Made by a program: the position numbers and the translations under genes
Part shown: piece by piece, positions 42,988 through 51,615 of the stretch
Numbering within the stretch: the stretch's first letter is position 1
How the letters are laid out: every line of letters begins with the position of its first letter
The notes under the pieces: model-generated
The model's input: the letters and a program-made list of their open reading frames with translations, nothing else
The model's database searches: none
Told to the model about the DNA's origin: nothing
Source of the DNA: UKL13-2 sp031431435
GTDB lineage: Bacteria > Pseudomonadota > Gammaproteobacteria > Burkholderiales > Usitatibacteraceae
Direction: 5' to 3'
NCBI GenBank assembly: GCA_031431435.1
Contig: JANPDI010000199.1
Span: forward strand, 13,597-77,596
DNA: 64,000 nt

Positions 42988-43974
42988 TTAGTGGCCCCCC
43001 GATCCGGATTGCTCGACACGTAATCGCGGGTCCACCACAAAATACAAAAGATCAACAATCAAGTTAACCGCCACAAAGATGAAGCCGATCAGACAAAGGT
43101 AGGCGGCCATCACGGGTATGTCGGCAAATTGCACGGCCTGGATAAACAGTAATCCCATGCCCGGCCACTGGAATACCGTCTCGGTGATGATGGCAAACGC
43201 GATGATGCCGCCCAACTGTAAACCGGTGATGGTGATGACCGGCACCAGCGTATTTTTGAGCGCGTGACCAAAATGTACCGCGTTGTTGGTCAGGCCGCGG
43301 GCGCGGGCAAACTTGATGTAGTCGGTGCGCAACACCTCGAGCATTTCAGCGCGCACCAATCGCATGATGAGGGTGATCGGATAAAAGCCGAGTGTGATGG
43401 CGGGCAGAATAATCGCCCGTAAACCTTCGGTGGTCAGAAAGCCGGTGGTCCAAAAGCCAAGGTCGGTGACTTCACCACGGCCAAACGACGGCAACCAGCC
43501 GAGCCATACCGCGAAGATCAGAATCAAAAATATGCCAATCAGAAAATTGGGCAGCGATACACCTACCAACGAACCGGTGAGTAGCAACTTTGAGGTCCAT
43601 TTGTCACGCTTGAGCGCGGTATACACGCCCATCGGGATGCCGACAAACAGGCCAAACACGGCAGCGGTCATCGCCAGCTCCAGCGTGGCGGGCAACCGTT
43701 CTGCCAGCAACTGCGAAACCGGCCGGCCAAGGCGCAGCGAAATGCCAAAATTTCCCTGCACGGCATTGCCGATGAACGTCGCAAACTGCACATAAAACGG
43801 CTGGTCGAGACCGAGTGATTTGCGCACTTCCTCGCGATCCGCTTGGGTGGCTTCGGGCGGCAGCATCAGCGAGACGGGATCCCCGACAAAATTGAATAGC
43901 GAGAAGGCGATGGCGCCGACCGCCAACATGACCAGAATACTTTGGAGTAATCGTCTGACAATAAATGCAAGCAT
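42988..43974 (-). CDS. dppB: Peptide ABC importer permease, DppB/OppB type
   Basis: 328 residues. The start MLAFIVRRLLQSILVMLAVGAIAFSLF and the following DPVSLMLPPEATQADREEVRKSLGLDQP are family hallmarks. The EAA loop is KFARARGLTNNAVHFGHALKNTLVPVI, and the end VDLLYFVVDPRLRV is characteristic of DppB. It makes the channel together with DppC. It begins 14 bp after the substrate-binding protein gene. Confidence 0.95.
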   Translation of the reverse strand: MLAFIVRRLLQSILVMLAVGAIAFSLFNFVGDPVSLMLPPEATQADREEVRKSLGLDQPFYVQFATFIGNAVQGNFGISLRLGRPVSQLLAERLPATLELAMTAAVFGLFVGIPMGVYTALKRDKWTSKLLLTGSLVGVSLPNFLIGIFLILIFAVWLGWLPSFGRGEVTDLGFWTTGFLTTEGLRAIILPAITLGFYPITLIMRLVRAEMLEVLRTDYIKFARARGLTNNAVHFGHALKNTLVPVITITGLQLGGIIAFAIITETVFQWPGMGLLFIQAVQFADIPVMAAYLCLIGFIFVAVNLIVDLLYFVVDPRLRVEQSGSGGH

Positions 43975-43988
43975 GGTGATCCTTGACG

Positions 43989-45590
43989 CTACTTTGCGTT
44001 AAAGCGGAAAAAATAGGGAATACCGTTCGGCGGCAACACGGCGGAAATATTGGCGCCCGGCTTTGCGCCCATTGCCCACGGAATAATCGGAATGTGCAAC
44101 GTGACCACCGGCAACTCTTGATTGACCATCAACAGCGCATCACGAATGATCGCATCACGTTTTTTCAAGTCGTTTTCAATTTTAAACCGATCGACCAGGT
44201 CATCAAATGCCTTGTTCGAATAGCGACCATAGTTATTGTCGCCGCTTACGCCATTGGGGACTTGTGTTCGCAGCAAACTCTGCAGGGTATACAGCGCATC
44301 GGCTGTCGGTGTGGCCCAGCTCAACAAATAAAAGCTGGTATCAAATTTTTGTAACTTGGGGAACAGATTCGCTGTCTGCACAATATTGGGCGTGGCGTTG
44401 ATGCCGACTCTTGCGAGCATCGGCCCGATTGCCTGACAAATATCGGCAGCAGGTTGATTGGCACCACAGTCAAGCGTCACCGAGAATCCGTTCGGATAAC
44501 CGGCGTCGGCGAGTAATTGTTTGGCGCGCGCCGGATCAAACGGCAGACGTTTGTCTGCATCCTTTGAATACCCCTGGTCCTGATTGGTGATGATGGTACC
44601 GGTGAGGACCGCCAGATTGCGCATGACCTTGGTTTTGATGGCGTTGGCATCAATGGCGTGTGCCACCGCCTGGCGCACCCGGATGTCTTTCCAGGGGTTC
44701 TTGCCTTTCACGTTTGAATACAACAGCTCTTCACGATGCATATCAAACACCAGATATTGCACGCGTGACTCAAGCCCTGCAATCACATTGACCTGACCGC
44801 TCGCCTTCAGGCGCGGGATATCCTGCGGCGGCGGATCATTGACGAACTGCACTTCATTTGAGATTAGCGCCGCCATCCGGGTCGGATTGGACTTGATCGG
44901 CAATAACGTGATTTCCGTCAAATTACCTTTTTCAGGACTATTTTTGTTCCACCAATCGGGATGCGCGACCAACACGGTGCGCACATCCGCTTGTCGTTCT
45001 TTCACCATGAACGGGCCGGTGCCATTGGCGTTGCGCGAGGCGAAGGTATCTTCTTTGTCGCGATAATTTTGCGGGACCTCGCCTTTGTTTTTGACCGCCC
45101 AGGCACGATTCATAATGCGCAGTTGAAACAGGTGGTTCGGCAATACCGGATTTGGCTCGCGCATGATCAAGTCAACGGTCAGGTTGTCAACTTTTTGTGC
45201 CCGCTCCACACCCTGCGCCGAAATCTTGTGTTGCGACAGTGTGTGTAATGCACGTGTGACAGAAAACACCACATCGTCCGCACTGAAGGTTGCGCCATCG
45301 TGGAACTTGACGTTGGGTCGCAGCACAAACCGCCAGGTGTTTGGTGTCGGCTGTGACCACGATGTCGCAAGCCACGGGACCAATTTAAAATCTTTGTCGC
45401 GACCGACCAGGCCTTCGTAAACATTCGACAACAAGCGGTTGGTCACCGCCAGATTGGCCGAATGCGGGTCCAGTGTTTGTGGTTCGTCCTGTGTGGCGTA
45501 GCGCAATGACTTTGCGTCGACGGCAGCCGTCATGCCGCATAACGCGGCGACGATGATCAAACGGACGGCAATGGCATTACCTGTGCGCAT
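43989..45590 (-). CDS. Peptide/solute-binding protein, family 5 (operon copy 2)
   Basis: 533 residues. A signal peptide (MRTGNAIAVRLIIVAALCGM ... AAVDAKSLRYATQDE) leads to the extracellular solute-binding protein family 5 fold: TLDPHSANLAVTNRLLSNVYEGLV, WRFVLRPNVKFHDGATFSADDVVFS, NANGTGPFMV, and DIRVRQAVAHAIDANAI. There is no lipobox, so it is a soluble periplasmic protein. It captures peptides or related solutes for the adjacent permease. It shares its architecture with the proteins at 45705 and 56978. Confidence 0.94.
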   Translation of the reverse strand: MRTGNAIAVRLIIVAALCGMTAAVDAKSLRYATQDEPQTLDPHSANLAVTNRLLSNVYEGLVGRDKDFKLVPWLATSWSQPTPNTWRFVLRPNVKFHDGATFSADDVVFSVTRALHTLSQHKISAQGVERAQKVDNLTVDLIMREPNPVLPNHLFQLRIMNRAWAVKNKGEVPQNYRDKEDTFASRNANGTGPFMVKERQADVRTVLVAHPDWWNKNSPEKGNLTEITLLPIKSNPTRMAALISNEVQFVNDPPPQDIPRLKASGQVNVIAGLESRVQYLVFDMHREELLYSNVKGKNPWKDIRVRQAVAHAIDANAIKTKVMRNLAVLTGTIITNQDQGYSKDADKRLPFDPARAKQLLADAGYPNGFSVTLDCGANQPAADICQAIGPMLARVGINATPNIVQTANLFPKLQKFDTSFYLLSWATPTADALYTLQSLLRTQVPNGVSGDNNYGRYSNKAFDDLVDRFKIENDLKKRDAIIRDALLMVNQELPVVTLHIPIIPWAMGAKPGANISAVLPPNGIPYFFRFNAK

Positions 45591-45620
45591 GGGATGGGCA
45601 AACCGGACAATGACTGTGTG

Positions 45621-45652
45621 GAAAAAATCGCCCGCTGACGAGGCAGCGGGCG
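45621..45652 (-). terminator. Intra-operon Rho-independent terminator
   Basis: CGCCCGCTG (45629-45637) pairs with CAGCGGGCG (45644-45652) and, on the minus strand, is followed by GATTTTTTCC. It lies between the two binding-protein genes, so it ends most transcripts of the first one and lets fewer read into the second binding protein and the transporter, a common way to make excess binding protein. Confidence 0.8.
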
Positions 45653-45704
45653 CGGAATAATACGACGATATGCGGTGATACCCGTTTGGGCAACGCGCCG
45701 GATA

Positions 45705-47303
45705 TTAGTTGATCATGACCCAGCGGGCAACAACACGATTGTCCGGACGATGCACAGCCGTCACGTTTTTACGCATCGCCCACGGAATAATCTGGTGATG
45801 CAAAGGAATATGACCAACGTCGGCTTGGTGCAGCATCAGTGCTTCGCGGGTGAGCGCGACCCGCTTGGTCACATCAGCCTCGGTTTTTAGCGCCGCGATT
45901 GCCGCATCGACCTTCGGATTCGAATAACCCGAATAGTTTTGCTCGCCGTCGCCACCGCTGACCTTGGTGTGAATCACACTTTGCAGGGTGTAGAGCGAAT
46001 CAAAGGTCGGCACGCCCCATCCGTAAAGAAAAAAACTGGTGTCCATGTTTTGGATTTTTGGGAAATACGTCACGCGCGGCATCGAATTTAATTTGATCTT
46101 GATGTCGATCTTGGCCAGCATGCCGGCGATGGCGGTGCAGATTTTTTCATCATTGATGTAACGATTGTTCGGGCAATCGAGCGTGACTTCGAAGCCGTTT
46201 GGATAACCGGCTTCGGTCATCAATTTTTTTGCCTTGCCCATATCAACGGCGGGGCGCTTCTCCAGATCTTTTGAATAACCACGCACTTGTGGCGCGATCA
46301 TCGACATGGTCGGCAGTGACAATCCACGCATCACGGTTTTGCCAATGGCGTTGACGTCAATCGCCATCAACATCGCCTGGCGCACGCGGACGTCCTTGAA
46401 CGGATTTTTTCCCTTGACGTTTGAATAGAGCAACTCACTGCGGCCCTGGTCCATGCTCAGAAACACGGTGCGGTTTTCATTGCCTTCAAGGACTTTTAAT
46501 TTCGCATTCGCCTTCAAATTGGTCAAATCCTGAACCGGCGGGTCAAGTACCAGATCGATTTCGCCCGTGATCAGCGCCGAGACACGTGTGGCGTCCTGTT
46601 TGATCGGCGTGTAAACAACCTCGGTCACGTTTGATTCACGTTTGCCCCACCAGTTGGAATTGGCGACCAACACGGTCTTGACGTCCGCCTCGCGTGCGCG
46701 CAGCACAAACGAACCAGTGCCGTTGGCATTGCGCGCGGCAAACGTTTCTTCCTTGTTCTTGAAGTCCTGCGGTTTGGTGACGTTGTATTTGACCGACCAT
46801 GCACGGTTCATGATACGCACCTCGGTCAATTGGTCGAGCAGGGTCGGCACCGGGCCGTTGGTGATGATATCGATCGTCAGGTTGTCAACTTTTTTGGCTT
46901 CCTTGATGCCTTGCATGTAGGCGGCAAAATTTGAGGTCTTTTCCATCGCGCGTGTGATGGAAAACACCACGTCGTCAGCGGTGAATGCGGAACCGTCGTG
47001 AAAGGTCACTTTGTCGCGTAACTTGAAACGCATGGTGGTCGGATTGATCAGTTGCCACGACGTTGCCAGCGAAGGCTCGATGGCCATGGTCTTGCCACGG
47101 TTGACCAGCGGCTCATAGACATGGTCGGCGATCGAATTATTCAAGCCCTCGTTTTGCGCGTGGGGGTCCATCGTCAACACATCGCCCTGGCTCGCCCAGC
47201 GAAATGTTTTAGCATCAACCGGCGTGACGGAAACGGCCAAAAAGCCCGCAACCAGGATTGCAGCGGAAAACGAGGGGAGTGATTTAACGGCATGAAATGG
47301 CAT
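45705..47303 (-). CDS. Peptide/solute-binding protein, family 5 (operon copy 1)
   Basis: 532 residues from ATG 47303; a start 14 codons upstream is possible. A signal peptide (FHAVKSLPSFSAAILVAGFLAVSVTPVDA) is followed by KTFRWASQGDVLTMDPHAQNEGLNNSIADHVYEPLVNRG, KVTFHDGSAFTADDVVFS, NANGTGSFVLRAREADV and DVRVRQAMLMAIDVNAIG. It belongs to the DppA/OppA group. It is the first gene of the transporter transcript and is closed by its own terminator. It resembles the orphan protein at 56978 (both have SM(E/D)Q-type central blocks and NNRYINDEKIC / NGRYLADERIC) more than its operon partner. Confidence 0.94.
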   Translation of the reverse strand: MPFHAVKSLPSFSAAILVAGFLAVSVTPVDAKTFRWASQGDVLTMDPHAQNEGLNNSIADHVYEPLVNRGKTMAIEPSLATSWQLINPTTMRFKLRDKVTFHDGSAFTADDVVFSITRAMEKTSNFAAYMQGIKEAKKVDNLTIDIITNGPVPTLLDQLTEVRIMNRAWSVKYNVTKPQDFKNKEETFAARNANGTGSFVLRAREADVKTVLVANSNWWGKRESNVTEVVYTPIKQDATRVSALITGEIDLVLDPPVQDLTNLKANAKLKVLEGNENRTVFLSMDQGRSELLYSNVKGKNPFKDVRVRQAMLMAIDVNAIGKTVMRGLSLPTMSMIAPQVRGYSKDLEKRPAVDMGKAKKLMTEAGYPNGFEVTLDCPNNRYINDEKICTAIAGMLAKIDIKIKLNSMPRVTYFPKIQNMDTSFFLYGWGVPTFDSLYTLQSVIHTKVSGGDGEQNYSGYSNPKVDAAIAALKTEADVTKRVALTREALMLHQADVGHIPLHHQIIPWAMRKNVTAVHRPDNRVVARWVMIN

Positions 47304-47507
47304 AGGTGACCCGTTGAAAAGTTTGTTGTTTTGGCGGCGGCGCACGGCGCCGTTTGTGCCGCAATGACGAAGCGAAAAGTGTGCCTGTATCAGGGTGCCA
47401 AGTCAATGAAAATTCATGTTTTTTGACCGTCGGCAGATGGCCCGTAACTGCAGCGGTCGGAACGCTAGAATAGGCCATATTCCCCACAATGTTTTTAAGG
47501 ACGTCGC

Positions 47508-48098
47508 ATGACCACCATTGTTGTTGTGAAAAAAAACGGTCAGGCCGTCATTGCGGGTGACACGCTCACCACGTTTGGCTCCACCCGGCTGGGTAGCGCC
47601 CACGATGCCGCGCCTGAAAAGATCCTCAAACACTTCGGCACCTTTTTTGGCATTGCCGGGTCGGCGGCGCACCAAATGGTGCTTGAAAGCATCCTGACCA
47701 CCCATGAAAAGGCCAAGGATTTTTCATTTAATGGCCGCCATGAGATATACGAGAGTTTTCGCAAGATTCACCCGATTCTCAAGGAAGAGGCGTATCTGAA
47801 CACCAAGGAAGAGGACGACGACCCTTATGAGTCGTCGCAACTGACGGCAATGATTGTGAATGCCTCGGGTATTTTTGGTGTCTATTCGATGCGGGAAGTG
47901 TTTGAGTTTGACCGGTTTTGGGCAATCGGGTCGGGCCGCGATTTTGCGTTGGGCGCGATGTACGCGGTTTACAACTCGCGCAAGACCGCCAAGGAAATCG
48001 CCGAGCTGGGTGTCAAGGCGGGGTGTGAATACGACACCGCCACGGCGCTACCGATGAATCTGGCCAGCGTCAAGTTGGCGAAACCCCGTGGCCGTTGA
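47508..48098 (+). CDS. Proteasome-like T1 protease, BPH type
   Basis: 196 residues. After Met removal the N-terminus is TTIVVVKKNGQAVIAGD, as in HslV and proteasome beta subunits, giving Thr1 as nucleophile and Asp17 in place; the Lys33 equivalent is the Lys of APEKIL. The remaining sequence (GIAGSAAHQMVLES, AIGSGRDFALGAMYAVY) follows the Ntn-hydrolase fold but differs clearly from HslV, and no hslU follows. This matches the betaproteobacteria proteasome homologue (BPH), which forms a self-assembling ring. It would degrade peptides or unfolded proteins without a known ATPase partner. The next gene, Hsp15, overlaps it by 11 bp. Confidence 0.82.
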   Translation: MTTIVVVKKNGQAVIAGDTLTTFGSTRLGSAHDAAPEKILKHFGTFFGIAGSAAHQMVLESILTTHEKAKDFSFNGRHEIYESFRKIHPILKEEAYLNTKEEDDDPYESSQLTAMIVNASGIFGVYSMREVFEFDRFWAIGSGRDFALGAMYAVYNSRKTAKEIAELGVKAGCEYDTATALPMNLASVKLAKPRGR

Positions 48099-48507
48099 GC
48101 CCCAAGTTTTGGCGCTGGAACAGGTGCGACTAGACAAATGGTTATGGGTCGCCCGCTTTTTCAAGACCCGACAGCTCGCTATCGACGCCATCAATGCCGG
48201 CCGCATCCATGTCGGTGACGAACGCGTCAAGCCCGCCAAAATGATCAGGGTTGGCGACTCGATCAATGTCAGAAATCCGCCATATACGTGGTGTATTGTG
48301 GTGACCGGCTTATCGGAAAAGCGTGGTTCGGCGCAAGTCGCACAAACGCTTTATCAGGAAACGGCGGAAAGCATATTGGCGCGGACGGCGCTGCGCGCGG
48401 AGTTGAAAGACATGCCGGCGCCGTTGTTTCCCGGGCGGCCGACAAAAAAGGACCGACGCACTCTGGAGCGATTTTTTGACAATCAGCACGACAACGATCG
48501 CAGCTGA
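48088..48507 (+). CDS. hslR: Heat shock protein 15 (S4 RNA-binding)
   Basis: 139 residues, GTG start inside the end of the protease gene. An S4 domain (VRLDKWLWVARFFKTRQLAIDAINAGRIHVGDERVKPAKMIRVGDSINV) is followed by the basic C-terminal extension (GRPTKKDRRTLERFF) characteristic of Hsp15. In E. coli Hsp15 binds free 50S subunits carrying blocked peptidyl-tRNA after heat shock and helps rescue them. Overlap with a protease gene suggests a joint response to translation failure (inference). Confidence 0.92.
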   Translation: MAVEPQVLALEQVRLDKWLWVARFFKTRQLAIDAINAGRIHVGDERVKPAKMIRVGDSINVRNPPYTWCIVVTGLSEKRGSAQVAQTLYQETAESILARTALRAELKDMPAPLFPGRPTKKDRRTLERFFDNQHDNDRS

Positions 48508-49195
48508 AAAATTGTTCAAGGCCGCGTTCAATTTGATGTTCACAATCGCGTTGCTGATGGCCACAGCAAGCGCACACGCCGAGCGCTACCAGATTGATCC
48601 GGTTGAAACCAAAACCACCTACGCAACAAAGTATCTGGGCATCATTCCGGTCCATGGTGTTTTTGAACGCATGACGGGCGTACTCAGATACGAGACGTCG
48701 AAGCCACCCGCCGAGCGCGACGCTTATATTCATGTGGTGATCGACGCCACCACGTTGCGGCCGATGTCGTTTGATACCGACGCCAAACGCAAAATGCTGC
48801 GCGGCCCGGATTTTTTTAACGTCGAAAAATTTCCGTCCATTGAATTTGTTTCCACATTGTTTCGCTTTGACGGGTCCAAATTGATCGCGATTGATGGTGC
48901 GTTGACGATGACGGGCGTGACCAGGACCGTTTCTCTGGTGGTGCGTGAGTCTGGTTGTGTGGCCGCTGCACCGCCGCAGCCGGCGCGTTGTACCGCCAGC
49001 GCCGAGGTGGTGGTCAAGCGCGCCGAATTTGGCATGACCAGCTGGGCGGCCACGGTCAGTGATACCGTCAAGATTGGCGTTGAATTGGTCGCCGTGGCGG
49101 TGGCGGTGGCGGACGCGACAGCGCCGGGCGACAAGCTGCCGGATAAAAAGTCCGCAGATGTATCCAACGCGCCAGCGCCAGCCAATACAAAATAG
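48476..49195 (+). CDS. YceI-family periplasmic protein
   Basis: Up to 239 residues. The start is uncertain: TTG 48476, TTG 48509 and ATG 48536 all lie in frame, and the signal-like segment KAAFNLMFTIALLMATASAHAERYQIDP needs at least the second to keep its basic residue. The YceI lipocalin-like barrel follows: KYLGIIPVHGVFERMTGVLRY, DTDAKRKMLRGPDFFNVEKFPSIEFVST, GALTMTGVTRTVSL and FGMTSWAATVSDTVKIGVEL. YceI proteins bind polyisoprenoids in the periplasm. The tail of 35 residues (AVAVADATAPGDKLPDKK) is low-complexity and not conserved. Confidence 0.88.
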   Translation: MTISTTTIAAEKLFKAAFNLMFTIALLMATASAHAERYQIDPVETKTTYATKYLGIIPVHGVFERMTGVLRYETSKPPAERDAYIHVVIDATTLRPMSFDTDAKRKMLRGPDFFNVEKFPSIEFVSTLFRFDGSKLIAIDGALTMTGVTRTVSLVVRESGCVAAAPPQPARCTASAEVVVKRAEFGMTSWAATVSDTVKIGVELVAVAVAVADATAPGDKLPDKKSADVSNAPAPANTK

Positions 49196-49270
49196 TGGCG
49201 GCGGATTTGTGGTTTGGTGTCAGCCTGCAGCAGGTGGACAATCAACAATAAACAAAAAGTCGTTTATTGA

Positions 49271-49306
49271 CGGGCGTTTTCAGGCAAAAGTGCCCCAAAC
49301 TGCCCG
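49271..49306. repeat. Intergenic hairpin repeat, copy B
   Basis: CGGGC (49271-49275) pairs with GCCCG (49302-49306), GTTT with AAAC and GGCA with TGCC around AAAG. It lies between the convergent yceI-type and histidine phosphatase genes and shares GGCGTTTTCAGGCAAAA with copies A and C. Confidence 0.65.
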
Positions 49307-49312
49307 CTGTTA

Positions 49313-49957
49313 TTAGGGTTTGAGCCGGCCAATAATCGCCAATTGGTCGCCGCGCAGGCGCGCAATGACCGCCTCGCCGGACGCCGGGCTTACGCCGGTG
49401 ATGGCGTTGATGTTGACCTGGTGCGAAACCAAAACCAAATTTTTTCCCGGCTGCATTCGGATGGCGAGCCCGCCTTTTACCTGGGCAGCTTGCAACGTGG
49501 CGGAATTGGGGGAATCAAAGTGCGAGTTCAGCGCCGGCCAGGTATCGACACGGCCGAAGGCGAGGGTGGCGGTTTCTTTGGTGCGGCACCACGCGGACGA
49601 AAATACGCCGCCAACCGGAATGTTGTGTTTCGCAAATGCCTGTTGCCATGTGCGCGCCTGTGCGCGGCCGACATCATTCAAATTGCGCTGGGTGCTGCAT
49701 TGCTTGATATCAAAGCCCGCCGGGTCTCCGATGCCGTCAACCGTCTGTGCATGGCGCAGCAAGACAATATGGCCGCCGCTTTTTAACGCCGACCAGATTG
49801 GCTCGTCTGCTGCGCTGGCATGCGATGACCAAGCGCACGCAACCAGAATTGACGACAATCGCACCAGCCATTGCCAAACGCCGAAATTCCGCAAGTCAAC
49901 AATCGCCAAGATACAAACCTTTCGCCAACTAACGCTTGAGAAACATCGACAATGCAT
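49313..49957 (-). CDS. Histidine phosphatase family protein, exported
   Basis: 214 residues if ATG 49957 is used, overlapping the upstream gene by 29 bp. TTG codons further in (for example before RNFGVWQWLVRLSSILVACA) would give a cleaner signal peptide ending SHASAADEP. The catalytic RHG-like motif is HIVLLRHAQTVDG, with downstream GVFSSAWCRTKETATLAFG and the second histidine in LVLVSHQVNINAITG. It is a periplasmic phosphatase or an inactive relative; the substrate is unknown. Confidence 0.85.
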   Translation of the reverse strand: MHCRCFSSVSWRKVCILAIVDLRNFGVWQWLVRLSSILVACAWSSHASAADEPIWSALKSGGHIVLLRHAQTVDGIGDPAGFDIKQCSTQRNLNDVGRAQARTWQQAFAKHNIPVGGVFSSAWCRTKETATLAFGRVDTWPALNSHFDSPNSATLQAAQVKGGLAIRMQPGKNLVLVSHQVNINAITGVSPASGEAVIARLRGDQLAIIGRLKP

Positions 49958-50354
49958 TTGCGATCAGGTCGTTTGACTGCGGCAACCGACCATCCGGCGT
50001 GACGTGATTGATGAGTTCAGGCAATAACGTCGACAACCTGCCCGACACCATGTCGGGCGACAGGCCGAGCTGACCGGCGATTTCGTCGATTTTTCCGCTG
50101 CCAAGTACCTGCGAAATTTGATCCGCCGAGATCGGCAGATTTTCCCCCGTGCCGACCCATGAGTCCGCCAGATGTCCCAAGCCGCCCTGTTTGAATTGGT
50201 CAATCAGACCACCAAGGCCGCCTGCGCCGCCTTGTTGATTGAGCATTTGCATCGCCATGTCGAGCAGCGGATTGTTGGTTCCCGTGCCACCCAAACCGCC
50301 GGCGTTTGCGCCGCTGTTCATGACACTGCCCAAGATGCTATCGAGTAATCCCAT
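49929..50354 (-). CDS. YidB/DUF937 family protein
   Basis: 141 residues. The Gly-rich, low-complexity N-terminus (MGLLDSILGSVMNS ... GGLGGTG) and the helical C-terminus with WVGTGENLPISADQISQVLGSGKIDEIAGQLGLS are typical of YidB proteins. The family forms large assemblies in other species but its role is unclear. The ATG has AATTCGGAGGCGG upstream. It lies 15 bp after the CinA-type gene on the same strand. Confidence 0.9.
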   Translation of the reverse strand: MGLLDSILGSVMNSGANAGGLGGTGTNNPLLDMAMQMLNQQGGAGGLGGLIDQFKQGGLGHLADSWVGTGENLPISADQISQVLGSGKIDEIAGQLGLSPDMVSGRLSTLLPELINHVTPDGRLPQSNDLIANALSMFLKR

Positions 50355-50369
50355 GCCGCCTCCGAATTG

Positions 50370-51116
50370 CTACTTGTTTGAAAAGGTATAACCCAGCCGG
50401 GTGATCTCGGCGCGCGCTTCGGCCATCGCCGCCGGCACATCGAGCGGGTCGCCCGACAATGAAAACTCAATCAGACGCCCGCCCGGTACAAACTGCGGTA
50501 ACGAGGAAAGTTTGATATTCGGATACTGTGCGACCAGACGATCCATCATGTCGATGAGGTTGGATTCACCGGCGTCATTGATGACGATACTTTCGCTGGC
50601 AATTTTTTGTTGATGAAACAAATGTGTGTACTTTGTTTCGAGCACCCATTCCATCATCGGCCATGACATCTCTGGAAACCCGGGAAGAAAATGATGATCG
50701 CCACAACTAAACGCGGCGATTTGGTTGTACGGGTTCGGGATGATGGTTGCACCGATCGGAAACACCGCCATGCGGCGACGGTTGGCGGTCAGTTCAAAAT
50801 CCGGCTTTGCCTGCATTGCGGCAATCGCGGCCGGATGCTCGGCAAGTTCGACACCGAATGCCGCTGCCGCACATTGGCGCGTATGGTCATCCGGTGTTGC
50901 ACCGATGCCGCCAAACGAGAACACAATATTGTTGGTGGCAAACGAGCGCCGAAGGGTGTCGGTGATGCGTGCGGGGTCATCGCCGACATATTCGGCATAC
51001 GACAATACGAGGCCGCGTTTGCCGAGGTTTTCAATTACCTTCGATAGATGTTTGTCCTGACGTTTGCCGGACAATATCTCATCGCCGATAATGATTGCGG
51101 CGAGCGATCGCATCAT
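50370..51116 (-). CDS. CinA-type molybdopterin-binding domain protein
   Basis: 248 residues, the MoaB/MogA-like (MoCF_biosynth) domain alone: AAIIIGDEILSGKRQDKHL, FSFGGIGATPDDHTRQ and the later FLPGFPEMSWPMME. The C-terminal amidase domain found in full-length CinA is missing. In the bacterial damage-inducible family the N-terminal domain acts on ADP-ribose or related nucleotides; stand-alone versions are common in betaproteobacteria. The ATG at 51116 is followed by a second Met. Confidence 0.88.
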   Translation of the reverse strand: MMRSLAAIIIGDEILSGKRQDKHLSKVIENLGKRGLVLSYAEYVGDDPARITDTLRRSFATNNIVFSFGGIGATPDDHTRQCAAAAFGVELAEHPAAIAAMQAKPDFELTANRRRMAVFPIGATIIPNPYNQIAAFSCGDHHFLPGFPEMSWPMMEWVLETKYTHLFHQQKIASESIVINDAGESNLIDMMDRLVAQYPNIKLSSLPQFVPGGRLIEFSLSGDPLDVPAAMAEARAEITRLGYTFSNK

Positions 51117-51125
51117 CGCCGCCGG

Positions 51126-51575
51126 CTATTTGATGGCAAGCAATTCAATTTCGAACAACAAAATCGAATTAGCCGGAATTAATCCGCCGCCGACATTGCG
51201 ATCGCCATAACCCAGCGCCGGCGGGATGATGAGGGTGCGTTTACCGCCGACCGCCATGCCGGCCACGCCCTGTTCCCAGCCGGCGATGACACGACGCTGG
51301 CCGATGGTGAATTCAAACGGCGAATTGCGATCAAGCGAAGAATCAAATTTGTTGCCTTTGACGCCGGGCTCGCCATTGCTGCCCGGCACAAACAGCCAGC
51401 CGGTGTAATGCACGCTGGTGGTGTTGCCGGTGGTGGCAACGGCGCCGCTGCCGGTATTGGTGTCGATCTTGACCAGGTCAGTGGCGGTCGAGGGATATGG
51501 TGGGGTCATGGCGCAGCCTGTCAGGTAAGTGATAAATAAGATGATGGTGGTGCGTAAAAGTTTTTTCATTCGCAT
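51126..51575 (-). CDS. FKBP-type peptidyl-prolyl isomerase, lipoprotein
   Basis: 149 residues. The signal peptide RMKKLLRTTIILFITYLTGC carries a lipobox (LTGC), so the protein is lipid-anchored. The FKBP domain is complete: VHYTGWLFV, GNKFDSSLDRNSPFEFTIGQ, VIAGWEQGVAGMAVGGKRTLIIPPALGYG and PANSILLFEIELLAI. It speeds prolyl bond isomerisation during folding of envelope proteins. Spacing to the CinA-type gene downstream is 9 bases, so they are likely co-transcribed. Confidence 0.93.
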   Translation of the reverse strand: MRMKKLLRTTIILFITYLTGCAMTPPYPSTATDLVKIDTNTGSGAVATTGNTTSVHYTGWLFVPGSNGEPGVKGNKFDSSLDRNSPFEFTIGQRRVIAGWEQGVAGMAVGGKRTLIIPPALGYGDRNVGGGLIPANSILLFEIELLAIK

Positions 51576-51615
51576 ATTTTCCTTGAATTATGCCGCGATG
51601 CGAATCCGCGACATT

